Assembly (NCBI GenBank): GCA_964564415.1
Contig: CAZMAV010000012.1
Location: 1 to 64,000 of the forward strand
Origin: JALEFZ01 sp964564415
Lineage (GTDB): Bacteria > Bacteroidota > Bacteroidia > J057
Direction of reading: 5' to 3'
Length of the DNA: 64,000 nucleotides
In this document: in pieces, positions 44,185 through 53,318 of the stretch
Layout: each line of letters opens with the position of its first letter
Position numbering within the stretch: the first letter of the stretch is position 1
Notes under the pieces: model-generated
Database searches by the model: none
Told to the model about the DNA's origin: nothing
What the model saw: the letters and a program-made list of their open reading frames with translations, nothing else
Translations under genes and position numbers: made by a program

Positions 44185-44237
44185 GCCGCTGTTTCAGATT
44201 TTTAACCCCAAAAGCGCTAAAAAAACACGATAAACAT

Positions 44238-44281
44238 AAATGGGTCCCCATCTTTTCATGAAGGTGGGGACCCATTTTTTT
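44238..44281 (+). terminator. Strong terminator after the M28 peptidase
   Basis: AAATGGGTCCCCA (44238-44250) pairs with TGGGGACCCATTT (44265-44277) and is followed by T. The 13-bp stem with A-runs on one side and T-runs on the other may act in both directions, serving the convergent gene too. Confidence 0.88.
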
Positions 44282-44334
44282 CAATCTAAAGCTACTTTGA
44301 ACTTGTCAGACAGACAACTGGTACATACTCAATA

Positions 44335-45033
44335 CTAAGGAATAGACCAGCCAAAAAAGGAAGCGTCTGAGGCCACGAGAAGCCAAAAGCTGAGAAACAC
44401 CAACAGGCTGAGGAGGGTAATGACTTTTCCGTGAAGGCGGCTTATTTTATCAAAGGTCCAGGAGCGCTTGCCTGCATCATCCATTTTAGTGGTAAATACC
44501 AAGTACAGGCCAATAAAAAAGGAGACTGAACCCGCCACATTGCCCAGGAGGAAGCTGAGTGGAACTAGTCCATAGCCCAGGAGTAGCAGGCTCCAGGCTG
44601 CCTTCTTGGGCTCCAGAAACTTCAATTTCTCTTCCCTGATCTGCTGCCTGACTTTAGACAAGGAATATGTTACCCCACGGGCTTCCAATATTTTTCCTGC
44701 GTAGACTACATCTTTTCTGAACCACTCCTTAGGCTTAGCCAGTATTTCTTTCAATTCTTCATCAGAAAAATCAAATAAAAAGTAATCCCGATCCAGCTCC
44801 TGAAAATCTGCCTCAGCCTCTTTTTCCAAAAGGTGATTGACCTCCTCTCTATAATTTTTCGGAATCATCACCTCGTATTCCTTTTTAGCCCCGGCTCCGA
44901 GGTAATAATCATCCAATCCCGAGGCATAAGCATTGACCACAAAGGGAATGTTATGGTCTTTCAATCGATCCGTAAAAACCTCTACTTCTACCTCTAACTG
45001 AAAAATTTTGAATGGAATGTATTCTTTATTCAT
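44335..45033 (-). CDS. DUF2007-like protein with membrane segments
   Basis: A 232-residue protein. The N-terminal 70 residues (FKIFQLEVEVEVFTDRLKDH, then YEVMIPKNYREEVNHLL) resemble the small DUF2007/signal-transducing domain. A linker with helix-forming residues leads to three or four hydrophobic helices (WSLLLLGYGLVPLSFLLG and onward). Function unknown; inner-membrane location likely. No neighbour on the same strand within 150 bp upstream. Confidence 0.7.
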   Translation of the reverse strand: MNKEYIPFKIFQLEVEVEVFTDRLKDHNIPFVVNAYASGLDDYYLGAGAKKEYEVMIPKNYREEVNHLLEKEAEADFQELDRDYFLFDFSDEELKEILAKPKEWFRKDVVYAGKILEARGVTYSLSKVRQQIREEKLKFLEPKKAAWSLLLLGYGLVPLSFLLGNVAGSVSFFIGLYLVFTTKMDDAGKRSWTFDKISRLHGKVITLLSLLVFLSFWLLVASDASFFGWSIP

Positions 45034-45113
45034 AACCGGATGGCCTTGGCTTATTAATACTACGATTTGGTAAAGAAAGTTTCTCCCAAACAGGTCGGCC
45101 TTGCGACAGCTTC

Positions 45114-45154
45114 AAGATAAAACAAGCCCGGCTTCCCATGTGGGATAGCCGGGC
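45114..45154 (-). terminator. Terminator of the TolB-like lipoprotein gene
   Basis: GCCCGGCT (45126-45133) pairs with AGCCGGGC (45147-45154), with CCCA/TGGG inside. On the minus strand the stem is followed by TTGTTTTATC. Confidence 0.75.
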
Positions 45155-45192
45155 ATCATATAAAATTATGTTGGGACAAAAGGAAGTTGCCT

Positions 45193-46302
45193 TTATTCCA
45201 CCCACTCCGCTACGAATACATTGGTAGATCTGCTGCCTCCATTATTTCTGTTGGAGGAGAAGGCGATGTATTTTCCGTCATGAGAAAACATAGGAAAGGC
45301 ATCAAAGGTATCGTCGTAGGTGATCTGCTCCAATCCACTCCCATCTAAGTTGACCATGAAGAGGTTGAATGTCCTCCCTCCTGACTTATGATTGGAAGAA
45401 AAAATGACTTTTTCTCCCGAAGGATGAAAGTAAGGCGCCCAGTTAGCCCCTCCCAAATCGGTGATTTGCCTCATGTCCGATCCATCTACATTACAGACAA
45501 AAAGTTCCATGTCCGTAGGCGTTACATATCCCTGAGAGAGGAGATCTTTGTATTCCTGCTGTGCCTCGGGACTCTGAGGACGAGAGGCACGGAAGATTAA
45601 TTTGCTTCCATCCGGGGAGAAGAAGGCTCCTCCATCATAGCCCAAATCATCGGTAATCTGCTGGACATTATCCCCACTGAGGTCCATGGTGTAGAGTTCC
45701 AGGTCCCCACTTCGGGTAGAAGTAAAGACAATTTTATCTCCCTGTGGAGAAAGGGTAGCCTCTGCATCATAGAATTCATTTTCGGTCAGTTGCTCGATGA
45801 CATTGCCCTCTTTGTCCGATAAAAAAATCTCGTATTCGCTGTAAATGGGCCAAACATACTTTTTGATCTTGGCGCGGTCCGGGCTGGGGGGGCAGGTATC
45901 GGCATTGAGGTGGGTGGAGGCGTAGATGACGGTCTCATTGCCGGGCATAAAATAAGAGCAGGTGGTCCTTCCTTTTCCGGTACTGACGAGGTTCATTTCA
46001 AATTCTACGTCCGGCCGCATAGGCACTTTACCGTAAAAAATTTGATCACAGGGAATGCCTTCTTCGGGATGAGAGCGCTGCAAAACCAGGTGGGTGTTGT
46101 CAAAGCTCCAGTAGGCCTCGGCATTGTCTCCCCCAAAGGTGAGCTGACGAATATGCTTAAAATGGCCTTCTTCTTCATAGATAAGGCTATCGGGCCACTG
46201 GTAATTCTCGGTTTGGGTCTTAGCTTCTTTCTCCTCACCGGGCTGACAGGCACCCAGGAAGGCCAGGATAAGGACAAAGAAAAGTATCGAACTTCTATTC
46301 AT
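45193..46302 (-). CDS. TolB-like beta-propeller lipoprotein
   Basis: A 369-residue lipoprotein with signal peptide and lipobox ending at C19 (AFLGAC). The body is a propeller of PD40/TolB-type blades; clear copies read ATLSPQGDKIVFTSTRSG, AFFSPDGSKLIFRASR, PYFHPSGEKVIFSSN and PMFSHDGKYIAFSSN. Such proteins bind other proteins or peptides at the envelope. A pentapeptide around the lipobox (ACQPG) has no Asp at +2. No partner genes adjoin it, so a Tol-Pal role is not implied. Confidence 0.88.
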   Translation of the reverse strand: MNRSSILFFVLILAFLGACQPGEEKEAKTQTENYQWPDSLIYEEEGHFKHIRQLTFGGDNAEAYWSFDNTHLVLQRSHPEEGIPCDQIFYGKVPMRPDVEFEMNLVSTGKGRTTCSYFMPGNETVIYASTHLNADTCPPSPDRAKIKKYVWPIYSEYEIFLSDKEGNVIEQLTENEFYDAEATLSPQGDKIVFTSTRSGDLELYTMDLSGDNVQQITDDLGYDGGAFFSPDGSKLIFRASRPQSPEAQQEYKDLLSQGYVTPTDMELFVCNVDGSDMRQITDLGGANWAPYFHPSGEKVIFSSNHKSGGRTFNLFMVNLDGSGLEQITYDDTFDAFPMFSHDGKYIAFSSNRNNGGSRSTNVFVAEWVE

Positions 46303-46378
46303 AAAATGAATGTTTCCGTTTGGTTCAGGTTAATGGATTCAAGATAAAAAGTGTAAATGAAGTAGGTAAGGGAAAGAT

Positions 46379-46408
46379 AAAGGCCCCCACCCTTGGGCAG
46401 AGGCCTTT
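46379..46408 (-). terminator. Terminator of gap
   Basis: AAAGGCC (46379-46385) and GGCCTTT (46402-46408) close a loop that holds a CCC/GGG pair. A moderately T-rich tail follows on the minus strand, 22 bp beyond the gap stop. Confidence 0.65.
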
Positions 46409-46430
46409 AGTTTATGCCAGGGTTTTCTTG

Positions 46431-47429
46431 TTAGAGATTGGCCATTTTGGCCAATAGATCGGCGACGCGGCAGGAGTAGCCCCATTCATTGTCGTACCAT
46501 CCTACGACCTTTACCATGTTCCCCATGGCGGAAGTCATCTGGCTGTCGAAGATGTTGGAGTGGGGATTACCTACGATATCGGAGCTTACGAGGGGATCTT
46601 CTGAGTATTCCATGATGCCTTTAAGTGAGGACTCAGAAGCCTCCTTCATAGCTGCATTGACTTCCTCGGCGCTTACCTCACGGCTGAGCATAACGGTCAG
46701 GTCGGTAAGGGAACCGTCTGGTACGGGTACACGGGCGGCGATTCCGTCAAGTTTGCCCTTGAGGTCAGGCAGGACCAGTCCCACAGCTACAGCGGCACCA
46801 GTTGTAGTAGGTACGATGTTGACGGCAGCAGCACGGGCACGACGCAGGTCCTTGTGGGGAGCATCCTGGATGTTCTGGTCAGCGGTGTAGGCGTGGATGG
46901 TGGTCATAAAGCCCTTCTGGATTCCAAATTTTTCGTGAAGGACCTTGGCCATGGGCGCCAGGCAGTTGGTCGTACAAGAGGCATTGGAAATGATAGTCAT
47001 GTCAGGAGAGAGCACTTCCTCATTTACTCCCAAGACCACAGTAGCATCAATGTCGCCTTTGGCGGGAGCAGAGATTACTACTTTTTTAGCTCCGGCCTTG
47101 AGGTGAAGCCCAGCTTTTTCACGGCTGCGGAATACACCGGTAGATTCGACGACTACATCCACTCCGAGATTTCCCCAGCCCAGGGCTTCGGGATTGCGCT
47201 CAGAGCTTACCTCGATACGCTTGCCATTGACGGTCAAAGAGTCATCGTCGGCCTCCACTGTCCCGTCAAATTTTCCATGGACAGAGTCATATTTTAATAG
47301 GACCGCCAAGGTCTCATTATCGGTCAGGTCATTGATTTTTACGATGTCTATGTCCGGCCGCTCAAGCAGGGAACGAAATACCAGACGGCCAATACGGCCA
47401 AATCCATTAATGCCAACTTTAATTGCCAT
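46431..47429 (-). CDS. gap: Glyceraldehyde-3-phosphate dehydrogenase, type I
   Basis: Oxidises glyceraldehyde 3-phosphate to 1,3-bisphosphoglycerate in glycolysis. The 332 residues start KVGINGFGRIGRLVFR (NAD-binding) and hold the catalytic cysteine at residue 152 in NASCTTNCLAP. His of TIHAYTADQ and the C-terminal WYDNEWGYSCR complete the site. The second residue pattern after the cofactor Asp is typical of NAD preference, but NADP use cannot be excluded. Monocistronic, with its own promoter and terminator. Confidence 0.97.
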   Translation of the reverse strand: MAIKVGINGFGRIGRLVFRSLLERPDIDIVKINDLTDNETLAVLLKYDSVHGKFDGTVEADDDSLTVNGKRIEVSSERNPEALGWGNLGVDVVVESTGVFRSREKAGLHLKAGAKKVVISAPAKGDIDATVVLGVNEEVLSPDMTIISNASCTTNCLAPMAKVLHEKFGIQKGFMTTIHAYTADQNIQDAPHKDLRRARAAAVNIVPTTTGAAVAVGLVLPDLKGKLDGIAARVPVPDGSLTDLTVMLSREVSAEEVNAAMKEASESSLKGIMEYSEDPLVSSDIVGNPHSNIFDSQMTSAMGNMVKVVGWYDNEWGYSCRVADLLAKMANL

Positions 47430-47472
47430 AAAAATTTTCTTGAAAGGTTAATATTGTGCATTCCAATGAACG

Positions 47473-47503
47473 CAAAATAATTAGGGGGACAGTTAAAAAC
47501 AAC
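47473..47503 (-). promoter_or_regulatory. Candidate promoter of gap
   Basis: On the minus strand GTTG (47503-47500), 19 bases, then TTATTTTG (47480-47473) is close to the Bacteroidota pattern TTTG-N19-TAnnTTTG. It lies about 45 bp before the gap start codon. Confidence 0.45.
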
Positions 47504-47657
47504 CCCGGAAAGGCTACACTTTATTAACTGAAAATCAAAATATTAAGAAATTACTATCATGCAACCCAACATTCCTATCTCTGTCTTCTTTATAGCGTAA
47601 CACTAAAGATCTCCATTACTTCGTTACCCAAATAAAGAAAAACCAACTATTAACCTT

Positions 47658-48086
47658 ATGAATTACAAAAGCTTTTCCCTCATCGTAGCAGTGATCCTAG
47701 TGATGGTCGGCATGAGCGGATGCAAATATCCCGAAGGCCCTTTTCTTAGCATTCAGACCAGAGAAGGAAGGGTCGCAAAGCAGTGGGAAGTCATCATGGC
47801 CACTGACAGCGCCGGAGAAGACATCTCCAATAATTTTGACGAGGCAGAATTTGGTTTCGAAGAAGATGGAGAAGCCGAAGCTACCCTCGAAGTCCTTGGC
47901 ATTCCCGTTGAATTTGAAGGAGAATGGGACCTGGACAACGATGATACCGTCCTGGAATTGGAATTGGAACAAAAAACAACCAATATCCCTTTGAACAAGA
48001 ACTATGAAATTCTTCGCCTGACCCGTACAGAGTTCTGGCTGAGGGATCAGGACAATGATACCGAAATCAGACTAGAGGTCAAATAA
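47658..48086 (+). CDS. Small lipoprotein, lipocalin-like
   Basis: A 142-residue lipoprotein: signal peptide with lipobox VGMSGC (Cys 22), then an acidic beta-rich domain. Alternating strands (RVAKQWEVIMATDSAG, EAEATLEVLGIPVEFEGEW, TVLELELEQKTTNIPL, YEILRLTRTEFWLRD) resemble the lipocalin-like DUF families widespread in Bacteroidota lipoproteins. No binding residues can be named. It ends at a strong terminator. Confidence 0.8.
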   Translation: MNYKSFSLIVAVILVMVGMSGCKYPEGPFLSIQTREGRVAKQWEVIMATDSAGEDISNNFDEAEFGFEEDGEAEATLEVLGIPVEFEGEWDLDNDDTVLELELEQKTTNIPLNKNYEILRLTRTEFWLRDQDNDTEIRLEVK

Positions 48087-48124
48087 ACCCACACAACTAT
48101 CATCTGTTAAACATTATTTCTAAG

Positions 48125-48149
48125 CCCGGTCTTTTTGACCGGGTTTTTT
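48125..48149 (+). terminator. Terminator of the small lipoprotein gene
   Basis: CCCGGTC (48125-48131), five T, GACCGGG (48137-48143), then six T. The same stem sequence recurs in the terminator at 63045. Confidence 0.88.
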
Positions 48150-48204
48150 GTTGATTGGAAATCAAGTAAATTGTCCCTGATACTAAACTTGTTTTGAGGA
48201 AGGC

Positions 48205-49476
48205 ATGTGGGATAATTTTTCATATCTGCTTAGCGACACTGATTTCTGGAAGTTTACTACTATTCCGGTCATCTCTGCCGTGGTAGGCTGGGCCACCAAT
48301 GTCCTGGCCCTACGCATGACCTTCTACCCTTTAGAATTTTGGGGCATAGGAAAGATCGGTTGGCAGGGCATTATCCCTTCCAAAGCCGGGGAAATGGCAG
48401 GCAAGGCTGTGGACCTCCTCACCGAAAAACTCATTACCATAGAAGACCGCTTCGAGCAAGTCGATCCCGAACGAGTAGCGGAAGAGATGGAACCCGCCCT
48501 CAACCGCATCGCCATTGAGATTGTCAATGAAACCATGGAGGATCATGCCCCTGTCCTCTGGGAATCTGCTCCCAAAGTTCTCAAATCGCGGATCTACCAG
48601 CGCATGTCCGAAGATCTTCCCGAAGTGGTGGAGGAAATTATGGAGGACATCAAGATGAATATCAGCGACCTCTTTGACCTCAAGGCCATGGTAGTCGAAG
48701 CCCTCGAAAATGACCGCGAACTTCTCAACCAGATTTTTCTGAAGGTAGGTGAAACAGAATTCCGCTTTATCGAGCGTTCGGGCATGTACTTCGGATTTCT
48801 CTTTGGAGTCATTCAAATGGGGGTCTTCCTCTTCCTACAATTCATTACAGGCATGTCCCAGGAGTCAGCTTCCTGGACCCTGCCCATCGCCGGACTGATT
48901 GTAGGTTGGGCCACCAATTTCCTGGCCCTGAAAATGATCTTTATTCCCTTGCGCCCCCGTAAGTTCGGGCCATTCGTAGTCCAGGGAATGTTTATCAAAA
49001 GGCAAAAGGAAGTTGCCCGTGAATATGCCCGAATCGTGGCGCATCGCATTCTTACCTCTGATCGTATTTTTGACAAGATGATTCATGGGTCCAGGGCAGA
49101 GCGACTCATGCATATCCTTCAGTTGCACATCAAACAGGCAGTGGATGGAGTGGCAGGTCTTTCCAAGCCCCTCTTTCAATTGACCCAGGGGACCAAGCGA
49201 TACCTCCAAATAAAGACTCAGATAGCCCGCCGATTTGTTGACGAACTCCCCCGCTCCATCAAGTATATCTTTCCCTACACAGAAGAAGCCCTGGACATAG
49301 AAAATACCCTTCGAAGTCGAATGCAGGGCCTTGGACCGGTGGAATTTGTCAGCTTTTTGAGGCCTGTCTTCCAGAAGGATGAATGGAAGCTCATCCTTGT
49401 AGGAGCCTTCCTGGGCCTTTGGGCAGGGATTATGCAGATGCTCTTTGTATTTGGAGGTAGTCTGCTGGGAAGCTAA
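48205..49476 (+). CDS. DUF445 family membrane protein
   Basis: A 423-residue member of the DUF445/YheB family. The N-terminal helix VISAVVGWATNVLALRMTFYPLE is repeated in the middle as LIVGWATNFLALKMIFIPLR, each followed by the GKIGW/KFGPF turn and a long amphipathic helical stretch; the C-terminus is another membrane helix. This internal duplication is a family trait. The function is not established. It is flanked by a terminator and the convergent tsaB. Confidence 0.9.
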   Translation: MWDNFSYLLSDTDFWKFTTIPVISAVVGWATNVLALRMTFYPLEFWGIGKIGWQGIIPSKAGEMAGKAVDLLTEKLITIEDRFEQVDPERVAEEMEPALNRIAIEIVNETMEDHAPVLWESAPKVLKSRIYQRMSEDLPEVVEEIMEDIKMNISDLFDLKAMVVEALENDRELLNQIFLKVGETEFRFIERSGMYFGFLFGVIQMGVFLFLQFITGMSQESASWTLPIAGLIVGWATNFLALKMIFIPLRPRKFGPFVVQGMFIKRQKEVAREYARIVAHRILTSDRIFDKMIHGSRAERLMHILQLHIKQAVDGVAGLSKPLFQLTQGTKRYLQIKTQIARRFVDELPRSIKYIFPYTEEALDIENTLRSRMQGLGPVEFVSFLRPVFQKDEWKLILVGAFLGLWAGIMQMLFVFGGSLLGS

Positions 49477-49519
49477 ATAGGGCTGGTTTTCTTTCTTATC
49501 CTTTCCCCTTTTATCAGTT

Positions 49520-50233
49520 TCACCTAAGCTTATCCTTGGGCTTGGTAGCTACAAAATCCTTGAGATAATAAGGCTCAAAGCGCTGAAGGTCTTCGAAGTT
49601 TTTACTCCTAAATCGTCGAAGCAAAGACCTTCCCACATGCTGTGTGCTGCTGCGGATATGGGGAATAAACAGGGAGTTGGGATGGCTTCCAAGTAGTTCC
49701 TCAGCTTTAAGGGCTCCATCCCCGATAAATATAATCTTGTTTTCATCTAACTCTTTTTCGAATGAATTATTATCCAAGACAAGGGCATGGATGCCCCTTA
49801 GTTCTTCCATTTTACTGTCATAGAGTGCCGTGTACACCTCCATCCTACGGGCATCTATCATAGGACAGATGTAAGCCTGCAGTTCGAAGGCCCATTTTTC
49901 TACCTGAAGGGCCAGCAATTCCAAGCTAGTGGGGGCCATCAGAGGAATATCCCAAGCCATGCAAAGGCCCTTGGCGGTCGATACACCTACCCGAAGACCT
50001 GTGTATGAGCCCGGCCCCTTGCTGATAGCCACGGCGTCGATCCGTCCCTTTTCTATCTTGAGGTTCTCGAGGAGTTGCCCTACCATGGGCATGAGAAGAC
50101 GGGCATGCATTCGCCCCACATGTATATCCTGATGACCCAATAACCTATCACCGCTGTACAGTCCTACCGAACCCACATCCGTAGCGGTCTCCAAAACCAG
50201 GATAAATGGACCTTCAAACTCTTCCTTTTTCAT
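49520..50233 (-). CDS. tsaB: tRNA threonylcarbamoyladenosine biosynthesis protein TsaB
   Basis: Partner and activator of TsaD in making t6A at position 37 of ANN-decoding tRNAs. The 237-residue ASKHA-fold protein opens LVLETATDVGSVGLY and has GRMHARLLMPMV, AVAISKGPGSYTGLRVGVSTAKGL (family signature) and ICPMIDARRMEVYTALY. The C-terminal third is variable as usual. tsaD and tsaE are not in the window. Confidence 0.95.
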   Translation of the reverse strand: MKKEEFEGPFILVLETATDVGSVGLYSGDRLLGHQDIHVGRMHARLLMPMVGQLLENLKIEKGRIDAVAISKGPGSYTGLRVGVSTAKGLCMAWDIPLMAPTSLELLALQVEKWAFELQAYICPMIDARRMEVYTALYDSKMEELRGIHALVLDNNSFEKELDENKIIFIGDGALKAEELLGSHPNSLFIPHIRSSTQHVGRSLLRRFRSKNFEDLQRFEPYYLKDFVATKPKDKLR

Positions 50234-50385
50234 GTTTCAAAGGTAAGGCTTTTGTGCCAAATCCCTTTTCTTGGTTTGCTCCTTAATCTGTGAAATAGCT
50301 TATTTACAGGGCTTATCCGGTTTTTTTCTACTCCCGGAAACAAAGCCGAGCCGGCTTACTTCTTATTATATAAGGCTTCAACATT

Positions 50386-51975
50386 ATGCACTTTCACCAC
50401 TATACCTTGCTTCACCTGGGCGAAAAGCTGACGGAAGCTCATCGTGGAGAATGCCTGCAAGGGGCCTTTTCGCAGAATAAAAACGAACTCGTTCTCGAGT
50501 TTGAAGGCTTTTACCTGAGAATCGGCTGCCATACCCCCCACACCTATGCCGTCCCAGTCTGGGACTACGCCAAAGCCCGCAAAAATGTCGTCGACCTCTT
50601 TGAAGCTGCCCTGGAAAAAAGGTTGATCGGAGCCCGAACCCTGGCCAACGAAAGGGTGCTTATCCTCGAACTTGAAGAAGGCTATGACTTCGTCCTAAAA
50701 ATGCACGGCCTCAAAGCCAATGTCATGCTGCGAAAGGATGGGGAGGTCATCGAACTGTTTAACAAGCAGCATGAGGAGGACTGGAACTTTGAAGAAATTC
50801 CCGGGCCCTTTGATCCCCAGGCAATTGCCCCCGAGGTAGAGCGCGATGAAAAAGCTGTTATCAAAGCAGTTAAAGCCATTTCTCCCATTTATGAGAAGTA
50901 CTTTGGGCGAAGGGTATATGGCTTTATGGAAGAGGGAAAGGAATTTTCACAGGCCTTTCATCAGGTTGTAGAAGAAGCCCAGGCTACCACTTATTTTTCT
51001 GCCAAAGAAAAGGACAGAATAAAATTTTTCCTCTTCCCCCCTCCATCTGAACTATCCCAAGACTCCCATTCCTCGGTAGAGGAAGGCCTGCAATCCTGGC
51101 TCAAATACACCTTTCAACTGGAGTCCTACCGCCATCAGTATAAGGTGGTCGACAGGGAAGTTTCTAAGCCCCTCAAAAAGTATAGGAAGGTCTATCAGTC
51201 CTACCTCAAAAATATCGATCAACTGGAAAAGGAGCGCAATCCCGAAGAGATCGGCCACATCCTCATGGCCAACCTTCACCAGATCGAACCCAATACCAAG
51301 AAAGTTGTCCTGGAAGATTTTTACCATAGTGAACCGATTAACATAAAGCTCGACCCCCAACTCAACGCCCAGGAAAACGCCAAGAAATACTACGATAAGC
51401 ACAAGACCCGAAAAGCACGCCTCCTTTACCTTAAGGAACAACTAGAAGATATAGAAAATAAGTACCTCGAAGCCGAAGAGGCCTATGAGGATTTTTCTAC
51501 CTTTCCTCATCCCAGAGACCTCTCCTTTGGGCCGGGAGGCTTTGATCCCGAACAGTTGAGGGGGATGAAGCAATTTTTCAGGAAATTCAGGAAGGAAATG
51601 AAAGAAGCCGAGGAGGATCGCTACCCCTATCGGCATTTTCGTAGGAGCGGATATGAAATCTTTGTCGGAAAAAATGCAAGGAACAACGACGAACTGAGCT
51701 TCAAATTTGCCCACAAGAATGATACCTGGCTCCACGCCAAGGACGTAACAGGCTCACATGTTATCATTCGCCACCGCGCCGGGAGGGACCTGCCCGAGGA
51801 AGTCTTAGAATATGCCGCCCAATTGGCTGCCTACTACTCCAAAAGAAAAACCGATACCCTGGTCCCTGTACAATATACCCCTCGCAAATACATCCGCAAA
51901 AGAAAGGGAGATCCTCCAGGCATGGTAGTGGTCGACCGCGAAAAAGTGATCATGGTGGAGCCCGTTAGAAATTAA
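50386..51975 (+). CDS. rqcH: NFACT protein (RqcH/Rqc2 homologue)
   Basis: Ribosome-associated quality-control factor that binds obstructed 50S subunits and recruits tRNA to add C-terminal tails to stalled chains. In 529 residues: an NFACT-N domain (residues about 1-180, RIGCHTPHTYAV), a central coiled-coil (about 240-370, rich in Glu and Lys), and the NFACT-R domain with YEIFVGKNARNNDELSFKFA, WLHAKDVTGSHVIIRH and the C-terminal YTPRKYIRKRKGDPPGMV. The HAKD-x-x-GSHV motif is diagnostic. Slightly shorter than the Firmicutes protein. Stands alone. Confidence 0.94.
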   Translation: MHFHHYTLLHLGEKLTEAHRGECLQGAFSQNKNELVLEFEGFYLRIGCHTPHTYAVPVWDYAKARKNVVDLFEAALEKRLIGARTLANERVLILELEEGYDFVLKMHGLKANVMLRKDGEVIELFNKQHEEDWNFEEIPGPFDPQAIAPEVERDEKAVIKAVKAISPIYEKYFGRRVYGFMEEGKEFSQAFHQVVEEAQATTYFSAKEKDRIKFFLFPPPSELSQDSHSSVEEGLQSWLKYTFQLESYRHQYKVVDREVSKPLKKYRKVYQSYLKNIDQLEKERNPEEIGHILMANLHQIEPNTKKVVLEDFYHSEPINIKLDPQLNAQENAKKYYDKHKTRKARLLYLKEQLEDIENKYLEAEEAYEDFSTFPHPRDLSFGPGGFDPEQLRGMKQFFRKFRKEMKEAEEDRYPYRHFRRSGYEIFVGKNARNNDELSFKFAHKNDTWLHAKDVTGSHVIIRHRAGRDLPEEVLEYAAQLAAYYSKRKTDTLVPVQYTPRKYIRKRKGDPPGMVVVDREKVIMVEPVRN

Positions 51976-52068
51976 GCCTTAAAATAAACTCACCATTGTT
52001 AAGAATAGCAAAATAACGATTATTAACTATTTCTATTCGTAGCAATTTTTATAAAAAATAATTTATGT

Positions 52069-53124
52069 GTGCTAAAGAGAAATCAACGTACCCGTACCGA
52101 GATTAAATTCGGTCATGTGATGACAGGACTTGTCATTTCTACTGCTCTTTTGCTAGCCAGTATCTATGGTCTTTCTGACATTCAAAAGCCCAAATACACC
52201 ATGGACGCTGTCGACGGGCAGACCATATATGCCTGTGATGGTTTGTTTAGAGATTCTGGAGGTCCCAGTTCCGATTATCAAAACAATGAGGATTTAACAG
52301 CCACTTTTTGCTCAGATGCCGGAGCCAGCATCAGGTTCAATGAATTCAAACTCCAAAATAACAAGGACTTTCTCTATGTCTATGACGGAAGAGATGAATC
52401 TGCCCCCCCAATTGGAGCTTATACCAAGCAAGAACTCAAGCAGGTTACCCTAACTTCAACTGGAACCTGTATGACTTTTAGGTTTGTGTCTGATGGGAGT
52501 TCTACGGACAAGGGTTGGAAGGGAGATTTCGATTGTGGAAGCGCTCTCCCTGACCTCGATGGAGATGGTGTTCCCGATGTGGAGGACCTGGATGTGGACA
52601 ATGATGGCCTGACCAACACTGAGGAGGGCGAAGAGCAAGGAAGAGACAGCGATGGGGATGGGATTCTGGATTTCAGGGACATAGATTCCGATGATGATGG
52701 GCTGACTGACAACCGGGAAGCAGCAGGAAACAGTCAGGTCTAAGGAGATTACTCCTTTAGTGATGAGAAAATAGCCTCCAGGAAATTTAAGCGTCTGTAT
52801 TACAGATTGAAGCAGGTCGACATCGACGGTGCCCTTGAATATTCCTCCACTGTTGAAGTTCTCGATAGGGTCTCACCATCCATGAGTCAACTTCATGCCT
52901 TCCCCAATCCAGCTACGACTAAACTCAACATTCGGACAGGGGGTGAACCTTCGGTCACCTTCCGCTTACTCGTTCTGGATCTAAATGGTAAGCCCGTCCT
53001 GGATCGTCAGGTCAAGGGGGAGAGCCTCAAAATCGTAGAAGTAGATTCCTGAACTCCCGGCATCTACCTCCTACAAGTGAAAGGACGTGGATATGAGAGC
53101 CAAAGAAAAGTCCTCGTGAAATAA
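52069..53124 (+). pseudogene. CUB/TSP3 T9SS protein gene with two in-frame stops
   Basis: The frame from GTG 52069 encodes a hydrophobic N-terminal segment, a CUB-like domain (ATFCSDAGASIRFNEFKL, FLYVYDGRDESAPPIG, TCMTFRFVSDGS) and thrombospondin type 3 calcium repeats (DLDGDGVPDVEDLDVDNDG and next). TAA at 52741-52743 ends it, but the same frame resumes as GDYSFSDEK … YYRLKQVDIDGALEYSS, the module that usually precedes a type A sorting domain, then FPNPATTKLNIRTGG. A TGA at 53050-53052 interrupts once more, before TPGIYLLQVKGRG and the final stop at 53122. It looks like a fused or deleted exported protein in decay. Confidence 0.78.
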
Positions 53125-53145
53125 AGAAATCTGGAAAAAACTCAG

Positions 53146-53187
53146 AACCGACAGGATACTTATGGCCTGCTGTCGGTTTTCTTTTGT
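53146..53187 (+). terminator. Terminator of the broken T9SS gene
   Basis: AACCGACAG (53146-53154) pairs with CTGTCGGTT (53170-53178), followed by a T-rich tail. An intact terminator supports a formerly continuous gene up to 53124. Confidence 0.8.
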
Positions 53188-53318
53188 GCCAATAGAAAAA
53201 AGTGGCCCTTGCTACCTATTATTGTTGATCATCAAGGATCATCTTTGTTTTACTCCAAGCGCCCTATTTGCTCTATCGGTAAAAAGATTCGGGATAATCA
53301 TCATTATTTTCCGCCTCC

